A stretch of DNA of 64,000 nucleotides, from contig NZ_JAGIPH010000009.1 in assembly GCF_017877135.1 (NCBI RefSeq), forward strand, positions 62,001 through 126,000, given 5' to 3'. Positions 52,668 to 60,640 of the stretch are shown piece after piece. The number at the start of each line of letters is the position of its first letter. The first letter of the stretch is position 1. This DNA is from Neorhizobium galegae (GTDB taxonomy: Bacteria; Pseudomonadota; Alphaproteobacteria; Rhizobiales; Rhizobiaceae). The notes beneath the pieces were generated by a model. The model searched no databases. It saw only the letters and a program-made list of their open reading frames with translations, and was not told the origin of the DNA. Position numbers and translations under genes: made by a program.

Positions 52668-53912
52668 TCAGCCCGAAATCTGCCGCTCGATCCGTCGGCA
52701 CCGCTTCTTGATGAGGAAGACGAGGTTCGAGGCGATTTCCCGGTTCGAAACCGGGTAGGATTGCACCTGCTCGAGCGCTTCGTCGGCCTTGGTCGTGACA
52801 AGAGCGGCAAGCTCCCCGACGCGCCTGGTCACGGTGGCGGGGCTGAGCCCGACGTCGGCGGCGAACTCACGCCAGTCCTTTCCGTGCAGCTCATCGGCGT
52901 TTCGTTTGCCGCCCAGATGCTGGGGTAGGGATTGATCGACCTGCTTGTAGGGTGCCGCGCACATCAGGTCGTAGAGCGGGGCGAGCCTGGCCGTGCCAGA
53001 CGCACCGACTAGGACGGAATAGTTCTTGGCATGCGAGTCTGAATTGCAGATCAGGACATTGAAGACCACCGCGTCGAGTAGCCGAATGCGCTCGGCTGGC
53101 GAGACAAGGCGAGCCAAGGCTTCGAACATCTGCGGCAGAGATGCGCCGCCACGCCGACCGAGACCGGTTTGCTCATACTTCTCTGCCGGGAACAGTCCCA
53201 ACAGCTGGCAGAAGTCCTCCTGGTGTATGCGGCGGATGATCCCCTGGCCGTCGGAAACCCGGTCATAGCGGCGGACAAGAAGATAGTCCCGTTTCCCTGC
53301 GCGGCCCATTGTCACTTCGGCGGCGTCCAGACCGCAGAGCCTTGCGAGGATCATGCAGAACGCTTCGTTGGTGACGCTGCCCGCGAGACGCTTGATGTCG
53401 GGCTTCAGGATGTGGGTCGATGGTGTGCCGTCGAGCGGAATGCCGATCCGGCCGTCCTGGTCGAGATAGACCGGCAGCTTATCCTGGACGCCCGCAAGCG
53501 ACATCGAGACGCCACGCTCGCCGATCAGGAAAGGTCGCTCCGGCAGTTCGTCGATGACGCGCTCAAGTGCTGTCTCGTCATCGACGATGCGGAAATTATT
53601 TCCCTCCCGCCGCGGCTCACCGATCGAGAACGCGCCTGCCGTATCGCGGCCGACGCGCATCAGGAGACCGAGCACGTCTTGGGGCGAGACCTTCAGCTGT
53701 TGGCCGATTTCAGAGAGGTGGGTTTCGGGCAGTAGGTTCGCGAGCCAGGGCATGACCCGTTCGGGGCCATGGCTACCGGCACGCATTGGCATCGTGAGCG
53801 ACAGGGGAAAGGCGGATGTCCGCTTCTCCCACTCCGGGTGATAGGAGAGAGACAGGCCATCTTGGTCCGACAGATGGGCCACAGGCCAGTTCTCGTAGTA
53901 GATCGTCGTCAA
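52668..53912 (-). CDS. hipA: HipA-type toxin kinase
   Basis: A 414-aa Ser/Thr kinase of the HipA family; E. coli HipA phosphorylates GltX and causes persistence. Features: N-terminal HipA_N domain (residues 1-100), SLAGVQDKLPVYL, THILKPDI, the catalytic loop FNVLICNSDSHAKNYSVL around residue 270 with Asp and Asn, and the metal-binding PLYDL. All catalytic residues appear intact. It lies 12 bp downstream of hipB. The target cannot be read from the sequence. A partial copy of the 17-bp island palindrome lies inside the gene at 53589. Confidence 0.9.
   Translation of the reverse strand: MTTIYYENWPVAHLSDQDGLSLSYHPEWEKRTSAFPLSLTMPMRAGSHGPERVMPWLANLLPETHLSEIGQQLKVSPQDVLGLLMRVGRDTAGAFSIGEPRREGNNFRIVDDETALERVIDELPERPFLIGERGVSMSLAGVQDKLPVYLDQDGRIGIPLDGTPSTHILKPDIKRLAGSVTNEAFCMILARLCGLDAAEVTMGRAGKRDYLLVRRYDRVSDGQGIIRRIHQEDFCQLLGLFPAEKYEQTGLGRRGGASLPQMFEALARLVSPAERIRLLDAVVFNVLICNSDSHAKNYSVLVGASGTARLAPLYDLMCAAPYKQVDQSLPQHLGGKRNADELHGKDWREFAADVGLSPATVTRRVGELAALVTTKADEALEQVQSYPVSNREIASNLVFLIKKRCRRIERQISG
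53589..53603. repeat. Partial 17-bp palindrome, copy 5 (inside hipA)
   Basis: GCGGAAATTATTTCC, the left arm and core of the palindrome with the right end altered. It lies in coding sequence and may be coincidental. Confidence 0.4.
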
Positions 53913-53924
53913 GGTCGTATCCGA

Positions 53925-54191
53925 TCAGGAAAAGCGTGGCAGGTAGCTGAGATCATCATCGGCCGCCGGAGCGGGCGAGGGGGAGGCCGTATTCAGATCG
54001 CCGAGGTCGATACCCACCGTTCTGGCCGCGATCAGAGATTTCTCGAGCTGACAGCTGGGCTTGCCATTCTCCAGATCGACGATGAAACGTTCCCCGGTGC
54101 CGCAGCGCTCGGCGAGCTGGGTTTGCGTCCATCCCAGCTTCTTCCTGTGTTCTCGGACAAGCGCGCCGAATTCTGCCGCTGAACGGATCAT
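53925..54191 (-). CDS. hipB: HipB-type antitoxin (XRE-family repressor)
   Basis: An 88-aa DNA-binding protein. The helix-turn-helix is KLGWTQTQLAERCGTGERFIVDLENGKPSCQLE (shown here in part: WTQTQLAERCG). It should bind and neutralise HipA and repress the operon. It is first in the hipBA pair. The palindrome at 54238-54255 lies just upstream. The Pro/Ala-rich C-terminal tail (PSPAPAADDD) is likely flexible, as in antitoxins degraded by Lon. Confidence 0.88.
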   Translation of the reverse strand: MIRSAAEFGALVREHRKKLGWTQTQLAERCGTGERFIVDLENGKPSCQLEKSLIAARTVGIDLGDLNTASPSPAPAADDDLSYLPRFS

Positions 54192-54560
54192 GATAGGCTC
54201 TCCCTATATGCTGACTTACCGTACAGGAAGAATTGATAAGTTTCCATGAAAACTTACCGAAGGGGAAGAGCGGTAATGTTGCGACCAAAATCGTCCCGAT
54301 CGGGAAGCTTTTCTGTTGCCGTTGATCAACGGCGAACTTTTGGTAAGTTGGTCATGGATGGAGGTGAGACATGTCGCTCACCTGGAGTTTTCTACGAACT
54401 CGTCAGCGAGGCGTTCAATCGGCGCTCGTACCGTTCAAAGACTGCGGAGTGACGTATTACGCATACGTCGTCTTGTGCGAGGGTTTTCCTCCCAACTGAG
54501 GGGTGGCCGCAAACGGTCACTGCACGTCCGCTTCAGCAATGAAGCAAAGGACGTGGACCC
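54192..54560. other. Divergent promoter region of hipBA and the HNH gene
   Basis: A 369-bp stretch holding the hipBA operator and the region upstream of the HNH gene. TAAGT/ACTTA motifs recur (54215, 54236, 54250, 54347), compatible with several repressor sites. No gene supported. Confidence 0.45.
54238..54255. promoter_or_regulatory. Candidate HipB operator
   Basis: Imperfect inverted repeat AAGTTT-CCATG-AAAACTT, 47 bp upstream of hipB. ACTTACCG half-sites lie at 54214 and 54250. This fits autoregulation by HipB. Confidence 0.45.
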
Positions 54561-54938
54561 ATGCCATCAAAAAAGGCAATCAAGAATCTGAGAAGGCAAG
54601 CCGCTCGAGAGCAGGGCTGGCGTTGCTTCTACTGTCAGCTACCGATGTGGGACACCGCACCGGAGGAGTTCATCGAGCGCTATGAAATTTCGTCGGGGCT
54701 GGCGAAGCGGTTTCGATGCACGGCCGAGCACGTTGAAGCCAGATGCGATAGTGGCAAGGACGTCGCACCCAATATCGTGGCTGCTTGCCTCTTCTGCAAC
54801 GCAACGCGGCACAAGGCGAAGCATCCCCTAGAGGCGACCCGACATATGTCCGTCGTGCGCTCCAGATTGGCAAAGGGGAGGTGGCATCCGCCCCAGGTCG
54901 TGGCCGCTCTGGGTAAACGAAGAACGCCACCGATCTGA
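54561..54938 (+). CDS. HNH endonuclease family protein
   Basis: A 125-aa protein. The zinc-binding cysteines are in CFYCQLPM (residues 22-25) and CLFCNATRH (around residues 76-84). The HNH residues lie in CTAEHVEARCDSG, then PNIVAACLFC. It looks complete. AAAGGACG precedes the ATG. It is the last gene inside the right end of the island. It could be a homing-type or defence nuclease; the target is unknown. Confidence 0.82.
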   Translation: MPSKKAIKNLRRQAAREQGWRCFYCQLPMWDTAPEEFIERYEISSGLAKRFRCTAEHVEARCDSGKDVAPNIVAACLFCNATRHKAKHPLEATRHMSVVRSRLAKGRWHPPQVVAALGKRRTPPI

Positions 54939-55019
54939 GCCGGATTGGCTCCTGGATTGATCCAGATCGCGCGATCAGAATTGGGAAAGGCAGCGCCTCC
55001 GAACAGGTCGACTTGTCAA

Positions 55020-55055
55020 AATGTATCGTTCAATGTATCGCTCGAAGTATCGAAA
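55020..55055 (+). repeat. Right array of 12-bp-spaced iterons
   Basis: Copies AATGTATCG, AATGTATCG and GAAGTATCG start at 55020, 55032 and 55044, exactly 12 bp apart, in the same orientation as the left array. Candidate arm-type integrase sites. Confidence 0.75.
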
Positions 55056-55100
55056 TCGGGCTTATCCGTCAGTAACTTGGCGGAAACCCTATGGTTTTGC

Positions 55101-55117
55101 TCTAATTGGGGAAGAGT
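55101..55117 (-). repeat. Right inverted end repeat of the island
   Basis: TCTAATTGGGGAAGAGT, exact reverse complement of the left copy at 32168-32184; it ends on the first base of the attR core. Confidence 0.85.
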
Positions 55118-55134
55118 CCCACCCTCTCCGCCAT
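55117..55134 (+). repeat. attR core
   Basis: TCCCACCCTCTCCGCCAT, identical to the tRNA-Ser 3' end at 32141-32158. It marks the right boundary of the island. Confidence 0.92.
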
Positions 55135-55242
55135 AATTTGCGCCATTGATTTCACGTGACATACCGCCGGTCTTCAGGGCCTTCGCAAGCCGATGTCCAG
55201 TGAGCACCGTGCGACGAAGAATATTCGTCTCTCGCAGGGCGC

Positions 55243-56403
55243 CTAGATATCCTCTTTGAGAAGGTCGAAGGCCAGCACGCCTTCGCGATTTGTTGGCCGT
55301 TCATAGATGGACGGGTTTTCCAGAGTGCGTCTGGCGTCCAGATAGCCGGCCTTCCAGTGGTCGAGCATGGTCAGCCGCGAGAACTCGTAGTCCTTGGAAG
55401 ACCCCTCGTGCCTCTGCGTCCGGTAGATCAGATGAACGACGCTGTAGACCTTCTGGTCCGCCACTTCAGCGAGCAGCTTTGCATCCTCGCTGTCCTGGAG
55501 GTCCGGGGGCAGGGCGGCAAGCAGATGGGAAAGCGCGCCGCGGATCCGTTGGAGACGCTTGAAATGGTCGGTTTCCGAGCGGGTGCGGCTCGAATACTGG
55601 ATTTCCTTCTGACGGGTGGAGACTTCGAAGATATTGCCCGGCAGTTCACCGTGTGCGCTCCAGAGGTCGACCTGGAAGGCCAGCGTATCCTGGCGAATGC
55701 CGGCCGTATCGACCACCCATTGCAGCGGCGTGTTGGAAATCAGGCCGCCATCCCAGTAATACTCGCCGTCGATTTCGACCGCGCCGAAGCCGGGCGGCAA
55801 TGCGCCGCTGGCCATGACATGTTCCGGCCCGATGCGATGGCGCGTGTTGTCGAAATAGGTAAAATTCCCGGTCCTGACATTCACCGCGCCAACCGAGAAA
55901 CGCATGTCGCCGTGATTGATGCGATCGAAATCGACCAGCCGTTCGAGCGTCGATTTGAGCTGGCTCGTATCGTAGAAGCTGGTCGCCTCCCGGTCACCCT
56001 GCGCGTGGAGGAACGGCACTGGGAAACGGGGCGTAAAGAAGGCCGCCGCGCCGAAGGCGAGGTTGCAGTTGGCGCTGATGGCGTTGTGAATCCAGCGCGC
56101 CAGATCGCCCCTGGGGGTCAGCACCTCATTCGCCGTGACCCAATCCAGCAGCGGATTGGCCGTGATCGTGTCCCAGAAGGCCCGCAGCTTCTCCACCCGC
56201 TGTTCCGGCGCGTTGCCGGCAATCAGAGCCGCGTTCACCGCCCCGATCGATATGCCGGCCACCCAGTCGAACGGCAGACGGGTTTCCGCCATCGCTTCAT
56301 AGATCCCGGCCTGATAGGAGCCGAGCGCGCCGCCGCCCTGCAGCACCAGCGCGATGCATTCGAAGGGCGGGCGGCCTTGAGAGGATGGGCTGCGGGCTTT
56401 CAT
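55243..56403 (-). CDS. Patatin-like phospholipase (DUF3734 type)
   Basis: A 386-aa acyl hydrolase. The oxyanion loop is LVLQGGGALGSYQAG (around residue 20), the nucleophile elbow GISIGAVNAA has GxSxG (around residue 52), and the catalytic Asp is in YWDGGLISNTP. The C-terminal DUF3734 region extends about 100 residues. The ATG at 56403 is chosen for an AGGAGG site 5-6 bases upstream; an earlier ATG at 56418 overlaps the bdhA stop. Its operon with adc and bdhA points to ketone-body or poly-hydroxybutyrate metabolism. Confidence 0.88.
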   Translation of the reverse strand: MKARSPSSQGRPPFECIALVLQGGGALGSYQAGIYEAMAETRLPFDWVAGISIGAVNAALIAGNAPEQRVEKLRAFWDTITANPLLDWVTANEVLTPRGDLARWIHNAISANCNLAFGAAAFFTPRFPVPFLHAQGDREATSFYDTSQLKSTLERLVDFDRINHGDMRFSVGAVNVRTGNFTYFDNTRHRIGPEHVMASGALPPGFGAVEIDGEYYWDGGLISNTPLQWVVDTAGIRQDTLAFQVDLWSAHGELPGNIFEVSTRQKEIQYSSRTRSETDHFKRLQRIRGALSHLLAALPPDLQDSEDAKLLAEVADQKVYSVVHLIYRTQRHEGSSKDYEFSRLTMLDHWKAGYLDARRTLENPSIYERPTNREGVLAFDLLKEDI

Positions 56404-56417
56404 GGAGCCTCCTGACA

Positions 56418-57206
56418 TTACTGCATGAACCAGCCGTGGCTGACGACGATGGACTGGCCGGTCAGGGCATTGCTTTCGAAGCCGGCAAAGAACAGTGCCG
56501 CTTCGGCGACATCCTTGGCGGTGGTGAACTCACCATCCACCGTGTCCTTCAGCATGATGGTGCGGACGACCTCCTCCTCGGTGATCCCGAGGGTCTTTGC
56601 CTGTTCGGGGATCTGCTTGTCGACGAGCGGCGTGCGCACGAAGCCCGGGCAGATGACGTTGGCGCGCACCTTGTGCTTTGCACCTTCCTTGGCCACTACC
56701 TTGGCAAGGCCGGAGAGGCCGTGCTTGGCGGTGACATAGGGTGCCTTGAGGAGGGACGCTTCCTTGGAATGCACCGATCCCATGTAGATGATGCTGCCGC
56801 CCTGGCCCTGGCGATACATGTGGCGGAGCGCGGCACGGGTCGTCAGGAAGGCGCCATCGAGATGGATCGCCAGCATCTGCTTCCACTTGGCGAAATCATA
56901 TTCATCGACCGGCGCCACGATCTGGATGCCGGCATTGCTGACCAGAATATCCAGCTGGCCGAACCGGGCGACGGCTTCATCCACGCCCGCGTCCACCTGG
57001 GTCTCGCTGGTCACGTCCATGCCGATGCCGATCGCGGTGCCTTTTCCGTAGCGCGCGTCGATCTCTTCGGCGGCGCCATGGGCGGCGTCTACATTGAGGT
57101 CGGCAATGGCGACCTTTGCGCCGGCCTCGGCAAAGGTGAAGGCGATTTCCTTGCCGATGCCGCTGGCGGCACCGGTCACCATGGCGACTTTACGGGCGAG
57201 TTTCAT
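56418..57206 (-). CDS. bdhA: 3-hydroxybutyrate dehydrogenase
   Basis: A 262-aa classical short-chain dehydrogenase: VTGAASGIGKEIAFTF, VSNAGIQ, and the catalytic YVTAKHGL preceded by a Ser in YMGSVHSK. It has the HLDGAFLTTRAAL and VRTPLVDKQIPEQAKTLGI patterns of rhizobial BdhA. It interconverts 3-hydroxybutyrate and acetoacetate with NAD, a step in poly-hydroxybutyrate use. It overlaps adc by 4 bp (ATGA) and is just before the patatin gene. Confidence 0.93.
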   Translation of the reverse strand: MKLARKVAMVTGAASGIGKEIAFTFAEAGAKVAIADLNVDAAHGAAEEIDARYGKGTAIGIGMDVTSETQVDAGVDEAVARFGQLDILVSNAGIQIVAPVDEYDFAKWKQMLAIHLDGAFLTTRAALRHMYRQGQGGSIIYMGSVHSKEASLLKAPYVTAKHGLSGLAKVVAKEGAKHKVRANVICPGFVRTPLVDKQIPEQAKTLGITEEEVVRTIMLKDTVDGEFTTAKDVAEAALFFAGFESNALTGQSIVVSHGWFMQ

Positions 57207-57961
57207 GGATGCTCCTGGTTTGCGAGATAATCATGGATGACCTCGCCGAGGCCGAGTGTGAGATCGGCGCGAAAATGCGAGGCGGACAGGATCTCCAGCA
57301 CCGGCAGGTCATTGACCGGTGCCAGCGCGTGGCTGTCGAGTTTCAGGCTGCAGGGGCCGGTATAGGCCCATTTGAGGTCGATATCCTGCAGATGATATTC
57401 CACCAGCTCGCAGATGCGCGGCGTGCCGTCGACATGCGGGATGATCTTGAGCAGGAAGTTGGGCGCTGCAAGGGACGCCAGAACGGGGCCATCTTCGAGC
57501 CGCACATGCTTGTAGCCCATCGTTGCGGTCGCGATCCGCACCGAACCGTAATCGAGCGTCGCAACGATGCAGTCGGTTTCGGTCGTCAGGCGGGGGCTCG
57601 CAAGCTTCTTGGGAAAGCCCCAGAGTTCGCGCCCACCGGCAATCGGCGGATCGTCGTTCAGGAACATGCAGTGCGTGTAACCGCCCTTTCTGCCCTGAAA
57701 GGAAACGGGAATGACTTGGCCGCTTTCGGTATAATCGCCGAAGCCGGTCGAATCCGGCATGCGGATGAATTCATATTTGACCACCGGATTGTCGCGGTCG
57801 ATCTCCAGCGGTTCCGGCACCAGCCGGCGCAGAATATCAGGGTCGGTGCGGTAGGTGATGATCAGGTATTCGCGGTTGAAGAACCGGTAGGGTCCCTTCG
57901 GAAATGCCGGGCTGGTGAGCGGCATGGCGAAGGCCTGCTTCAGGATCTCTGCTTCATTCAT
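57203..57961 (-). CDS. adc: Acetoacetate decarboxylase
   Basis: A 252-aa enzyme that converts acetoacetate to acetone and carbon dioxide through a Schiff base. The catalytic Lys lies in RELWGFPKKLASP around residue 120. Other family marks are GGYTHCMFLNDDPPIAGGRE and YGSVRIATATMGYK. Start MNEAEILKQAF at 57961; upstream frame to 57994 lacks family similarity. It is first in an adc-bdhA-patatin operon. It competes with acetoacetate use for acetyl-CoA, so acetone formation or a role in overflow is expected. Confidence 0.92.
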   Translation of the reverse strand: MNEAEILKQAFAMPLTSPAFPKGPYRFFNREYLIITYRTDPDILRRLVPEPLEIDRDNPVVKYEFIRMPDSTGFGDYTESGQVIPVSFQGRKGGYTHCMFLNDDPPIAGGRELWGFPKKLASPRLTTETDCIVATLDYGSVRIATATMGYKHVRLEDGPVLASLAAPNFLLKIIPHVDGTPRICELVEYHLQDIDLKWAYTGPCSLKLDSHALAPVNDLPVLEILSASHFRADLTLGLGEVIHDYLANQEHP

Positions 57962-58873
57962 AATGGTCTTCGGCTCCAGGGGACCGCAATTCAAAGGCTC
58001 GAACGAGCAGCGGCCTTCAGGCTTTGCCCGCCCGACAGGGGTGAGACTGCCGACCCCGCCGTCGCCGGCGAGATCAAGGCTTTCGGATCGACATCTTTCG
58101 GCCTGAAGATGCGGGAGGGGATACCGATCTCTGACATGCGAAACGTCCGGGTTGACGGATGAATGTGTAACGGTCTCAGCTATGCCACCGGAAGTGAGAC
58201 AGTGTTTGGCTCACTGTGAGCGGTGGTGCGAAGAGGTCTGGCGCGTCAACAGAACGGCTGCGCGATGCGTAAGGGTGCCGTGGCCGCATGACGTGGGACC
58301 AAGGCATGCGGCGCGGGTATGGCGGCGAAGATGGCGGCCATCATCATAAGGTGGAGGGTCGCATCGTCGCGCACCTCGTATCAGGCATCGTTCAGCGTCA
58401 GCAGCACCCTGGTGATCAACGCCGGGAAGGCTCCAGAAGAACAAGCGGAAAGCTCATGCCAAGCGTCTGCACCCATTGCGGCAGTGCAATTTGATGCACG
58501 CGATGCGCGCCCTCCCAGATATCTATGAAAGTGATGACCCGGATACTGATGATCGACACGCGTCATGCCCAGGAAGCCGAGCTGAGGGAGAATGCCCCGG
58601 CATTATCGGCGTACCACCATTGCGTCAGCGCATCCGGCACGTCCGAAAACAGCAAAGCCCGATGGTTGCCTGCGAATCTCAAAATCGCAGGCAACCGTGT
58701 CCGTCATGGGAACGCGCCACAGCCAACGAAGCAGGGTCTTTTGGCTGTTCCGCGTCGGTTCTGCATGAGTGTTGAAGACATGCGAGGGTGGACGACCATC
58801 TTCGTAAACGATGCGCCACGGGTGCCGGAAGTGAGATCACCTTAGGCTTACTGTAAGTTGCGGGAAGGACGGC
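57962..58873. other. 912-bp region without a supported gene, with imperfect direct repeats
   Basis: The region holds the adc promoter at its left. Near-identical segments CCGGAAGTGAGA appear at 58188-58199 and 58825-58836, each followed by a degenerate match of about 25 bases (GGCTCACTGTGAG against GGCTTACTGTAAG). Between them are only short broken frames without recognisable domains. It may be a decayed insertion bracketed by repeats. The composition is a little less GC-rich than the flanks. Confidence 0.45.
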
Positions 58874-60640
58874 TCAGGCGGAGAGCACGCTTGAGATGAT
58901 TGCCTCGCCGGTCAGTGCCCTGAACCGGTCGGAATCGCGGATGGCATCGAACCGTCGGTCCATGCGCATCCAGACGGTGGACAATTCACGCTTGCGCAGG
59001 GCGAGATGCAGATAGCGCAGGGCCGCCTCGCCATCGCCAATGGCGCAGGCGAGGGTGGAATGGGAGAAGTAGCTCGCCTTCGCACTACCGACCTTCAGAA
59101 GCGTGGCGGCGCGGTCAGGCGATCCCAGCCAGGCCTCCAGCTCGGCACTGGCAAAGACCAGCAGTGGATGCGTCATCATCATGTTGCCGAGCGGCTGCAG
59201 ACAGTGGCGGGCAAATTCGGAATTGCCGGCGAAGTGGGCGCCGAGCGCGAGATAGAACAGGGCCTCCATCGGCGCGTTGCGCAAGGTCACGGCGGATGCC
59301 ATCTCCGAAAGCCGGGCGAAGTTCCGAGACTGGAAGCGGCTCAAGGTTTCCGCAATATCCTGTTGCTGGGAAAAGGGCTCGATCCGCCGAGCCTCGGCAA
59401 AAAGCCGCTCGGATTCGTCCTCCCGCCCGCGCGCTGCCAGATAGGTCCCGAAAACCCGGGCGGTTCTGGCGTGGTATCCGAAGTTCATCGCAGCATTGAA
59501 ACTGGTTTCCGCTCCCGCCCAGTCCCGCTCCAGCCATGCCTGGACCACGCCCAGAGCGGTCAGCGCTTCTGCCGATTGCGGATCGATTTCGAGCGCCTTT
59601 TCGACGGCAGGGCGCGCGAAGGACCGTGCCGTGACCGCATCGACCATACCGATCCGGAACATGTCGCAATAGCAATCGGAAATGCCGGAATAGCCGCGCG
59701 CATAATCGACAGTATCCTCGGCGATCTTCGAGAAGATGGACAGCGATTCGCGCAGGCTTTCCGGCACCTGACGATCGAGCAACTGGCGTGCCCTGTAGAG
59801 CTGGCCGTGGGCCTGAGCGGCCGCCGGCCCGGGCTTGACAAGGCGAGCGCGCAGTTTGGATGTATCGAACCGGTGGCGGCTGACAAAGGTTGTGGCAATC
59901 CGTTCCGCCAGGTCCGCGTGTTGAACGACAGAACCTTCGAACCGGTCCGAGGTGACGACTACGCCTCGGGTGTCGGACACCTCGAGCGTGACGCGGATGA
60001 TCCCGTCATGCTGACGTACGGTCCCCTGGATGACTGCGTCGAACCCAAGCTCCGCTGCCAGATCGCGTATGGACGGCTGCCTCTCCTTGTAGGCAAATGT
60101 CGTGGCGCGCGACAGAATGCTGATTCCGGGCTCGGAACCGAACGCAAAACTCAACTCGTCCGTCATGACATCGGCAAATTCCTGGGTGGTCGCTTCGCCA
60201 GACACCGCACGGAAGGGCAGGATGGCGATTACAGCACCCGGACCGTTTCGAAATATCTCACGTTCGGACCCCTGGTGCAGGGGCACAGCATCGCGCTCGC
60301 CGGATTTGATGACAAAGGCCGGCACATAGGTCCCCGTCGGGATCATGATGCTGACAGGATCCGATTGCCCGTAGATACGGCTGTGCTCCTCCAGCTTCTT
60401 GCGCAGCCGCCTTGCCTCCACGCGAACGGTTGAATCAATGCGGGGATCGTAGGGCGGATCGCGCTGGTAGACTGCATTGCCGATGACGGCTTCCTTCAGG
60501 TCGCCGGCACGGCCATTCAGCGTTTCTTCCACCACGTAACTGAGCAGTTCGAGCAGGCGTTCGGAACCCGCAAATGCCGGGCTTTTTCGCAACAGGTCCA
60601 TCTGCTCCCGTATGGCCGAAGCTGGCAGGTCGGTTTTCAT
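58874..60640 (-). CDS. Winged-helix-like/TolB-like/TPR regulatory protein
   Basis: A 588-aa protein. Residues 1-90 match a domain found at the front of many TPR regulators (FAGSERLLELLSYVVEETL, KEAVIGNAVYQR, YDPRIDSTVRVEARRLRKKLEEH). Residues about 135-240 look like the TolB-type N-terminal domain that follows such starts (AVIAILPFRAVSG, FADVMTDEL). The C-terminal 300 residues are TPR helices (EKALEIDPQSAEALTALGV). It is divergent from the HlyD/ABC-2 operon with a palindrome between them, so it may control that operon. That link is inferred. Confidence 0.75.
   Translation of the reverse strand: MKTDLPASAIREQMDLLRKSPAFAGSERLLELLSYVVEETLNGRAGDLKEAVIGNAVYQRDPPYDPRIDSTVRVEARRLRKKLEEHSRIYGQSDPVSIMIPTGTYVPAFVIKSGERDAVPLHQGSEREIFRNGPGAVIAILPFRAVSGEATTQEFADVMTDELSFAFGSEPGISILSRATTFAYKERQPSIRDLAAELGFDAVIQGTVRQHDGIIRVTLEVSDTRGVVVTSDRFEGSVVQHADLAERIATTFVSRHRFDTSKLRARLVKPGPAAAQAHGQLYRARQLLDRQVPESLRESLSIFSKIAEDTVDYARGYSGISDCYCDMFRIGMVDAVTARSFARPAVEKALEIDPQSAEALTALGVVQAWLERDWAGAETSFNAAMNFGYHARTARVFGTYLAARGREDESERLFAEARRIEPFSQQQDIAETLSRFQSRNFARLSEMASAVTLRNAPMEALFYLALGAHFAGNSEFARHCLQPLGNMMMTHPLLVFASAELEAWLGSPDRAATLLKVGSAKASYFSHSTLACAIGDGEAALRYLHLALRKRELSTVWMRMDRRFDAIRDSDRFRALTGEAIISSVLSA

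Larger units (their letters stand above)
32141..55134. mobile_element. Integrated genomic island in tRNA-Ser(CGA)
   Basis: The 18-bp 3' end of tRNA-Ser recurs at 55117-55134, 22,976 bp away, and a tyrosine integrase lies immediately inside the left end. Gene content changes sharply from core to accessory at both junctions (rplU operon on one side, adc-bdhA-patatin on the other). Cargo is a helicase/methyltransferase operon, a split AAA+/M41 protease set, HipBA, several nucleases and unknown genes. No relaxase, type IV secretion or replication gene is visible, so transfer would need help in trans. No separate excisionase is recognised. Confidence 0.93.

Noticed and set aside
32141..55134. Calling the island an integrative conjugative element
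   Set aside because: No relaxase, coupling protein, type IV secretion or oriT can be seen.
58152..58845. Several 60-106-codon frames in the adc-TPR gap
   Set aside because: No ribosome-binding sites or domains, and they overlap each other on both strands.
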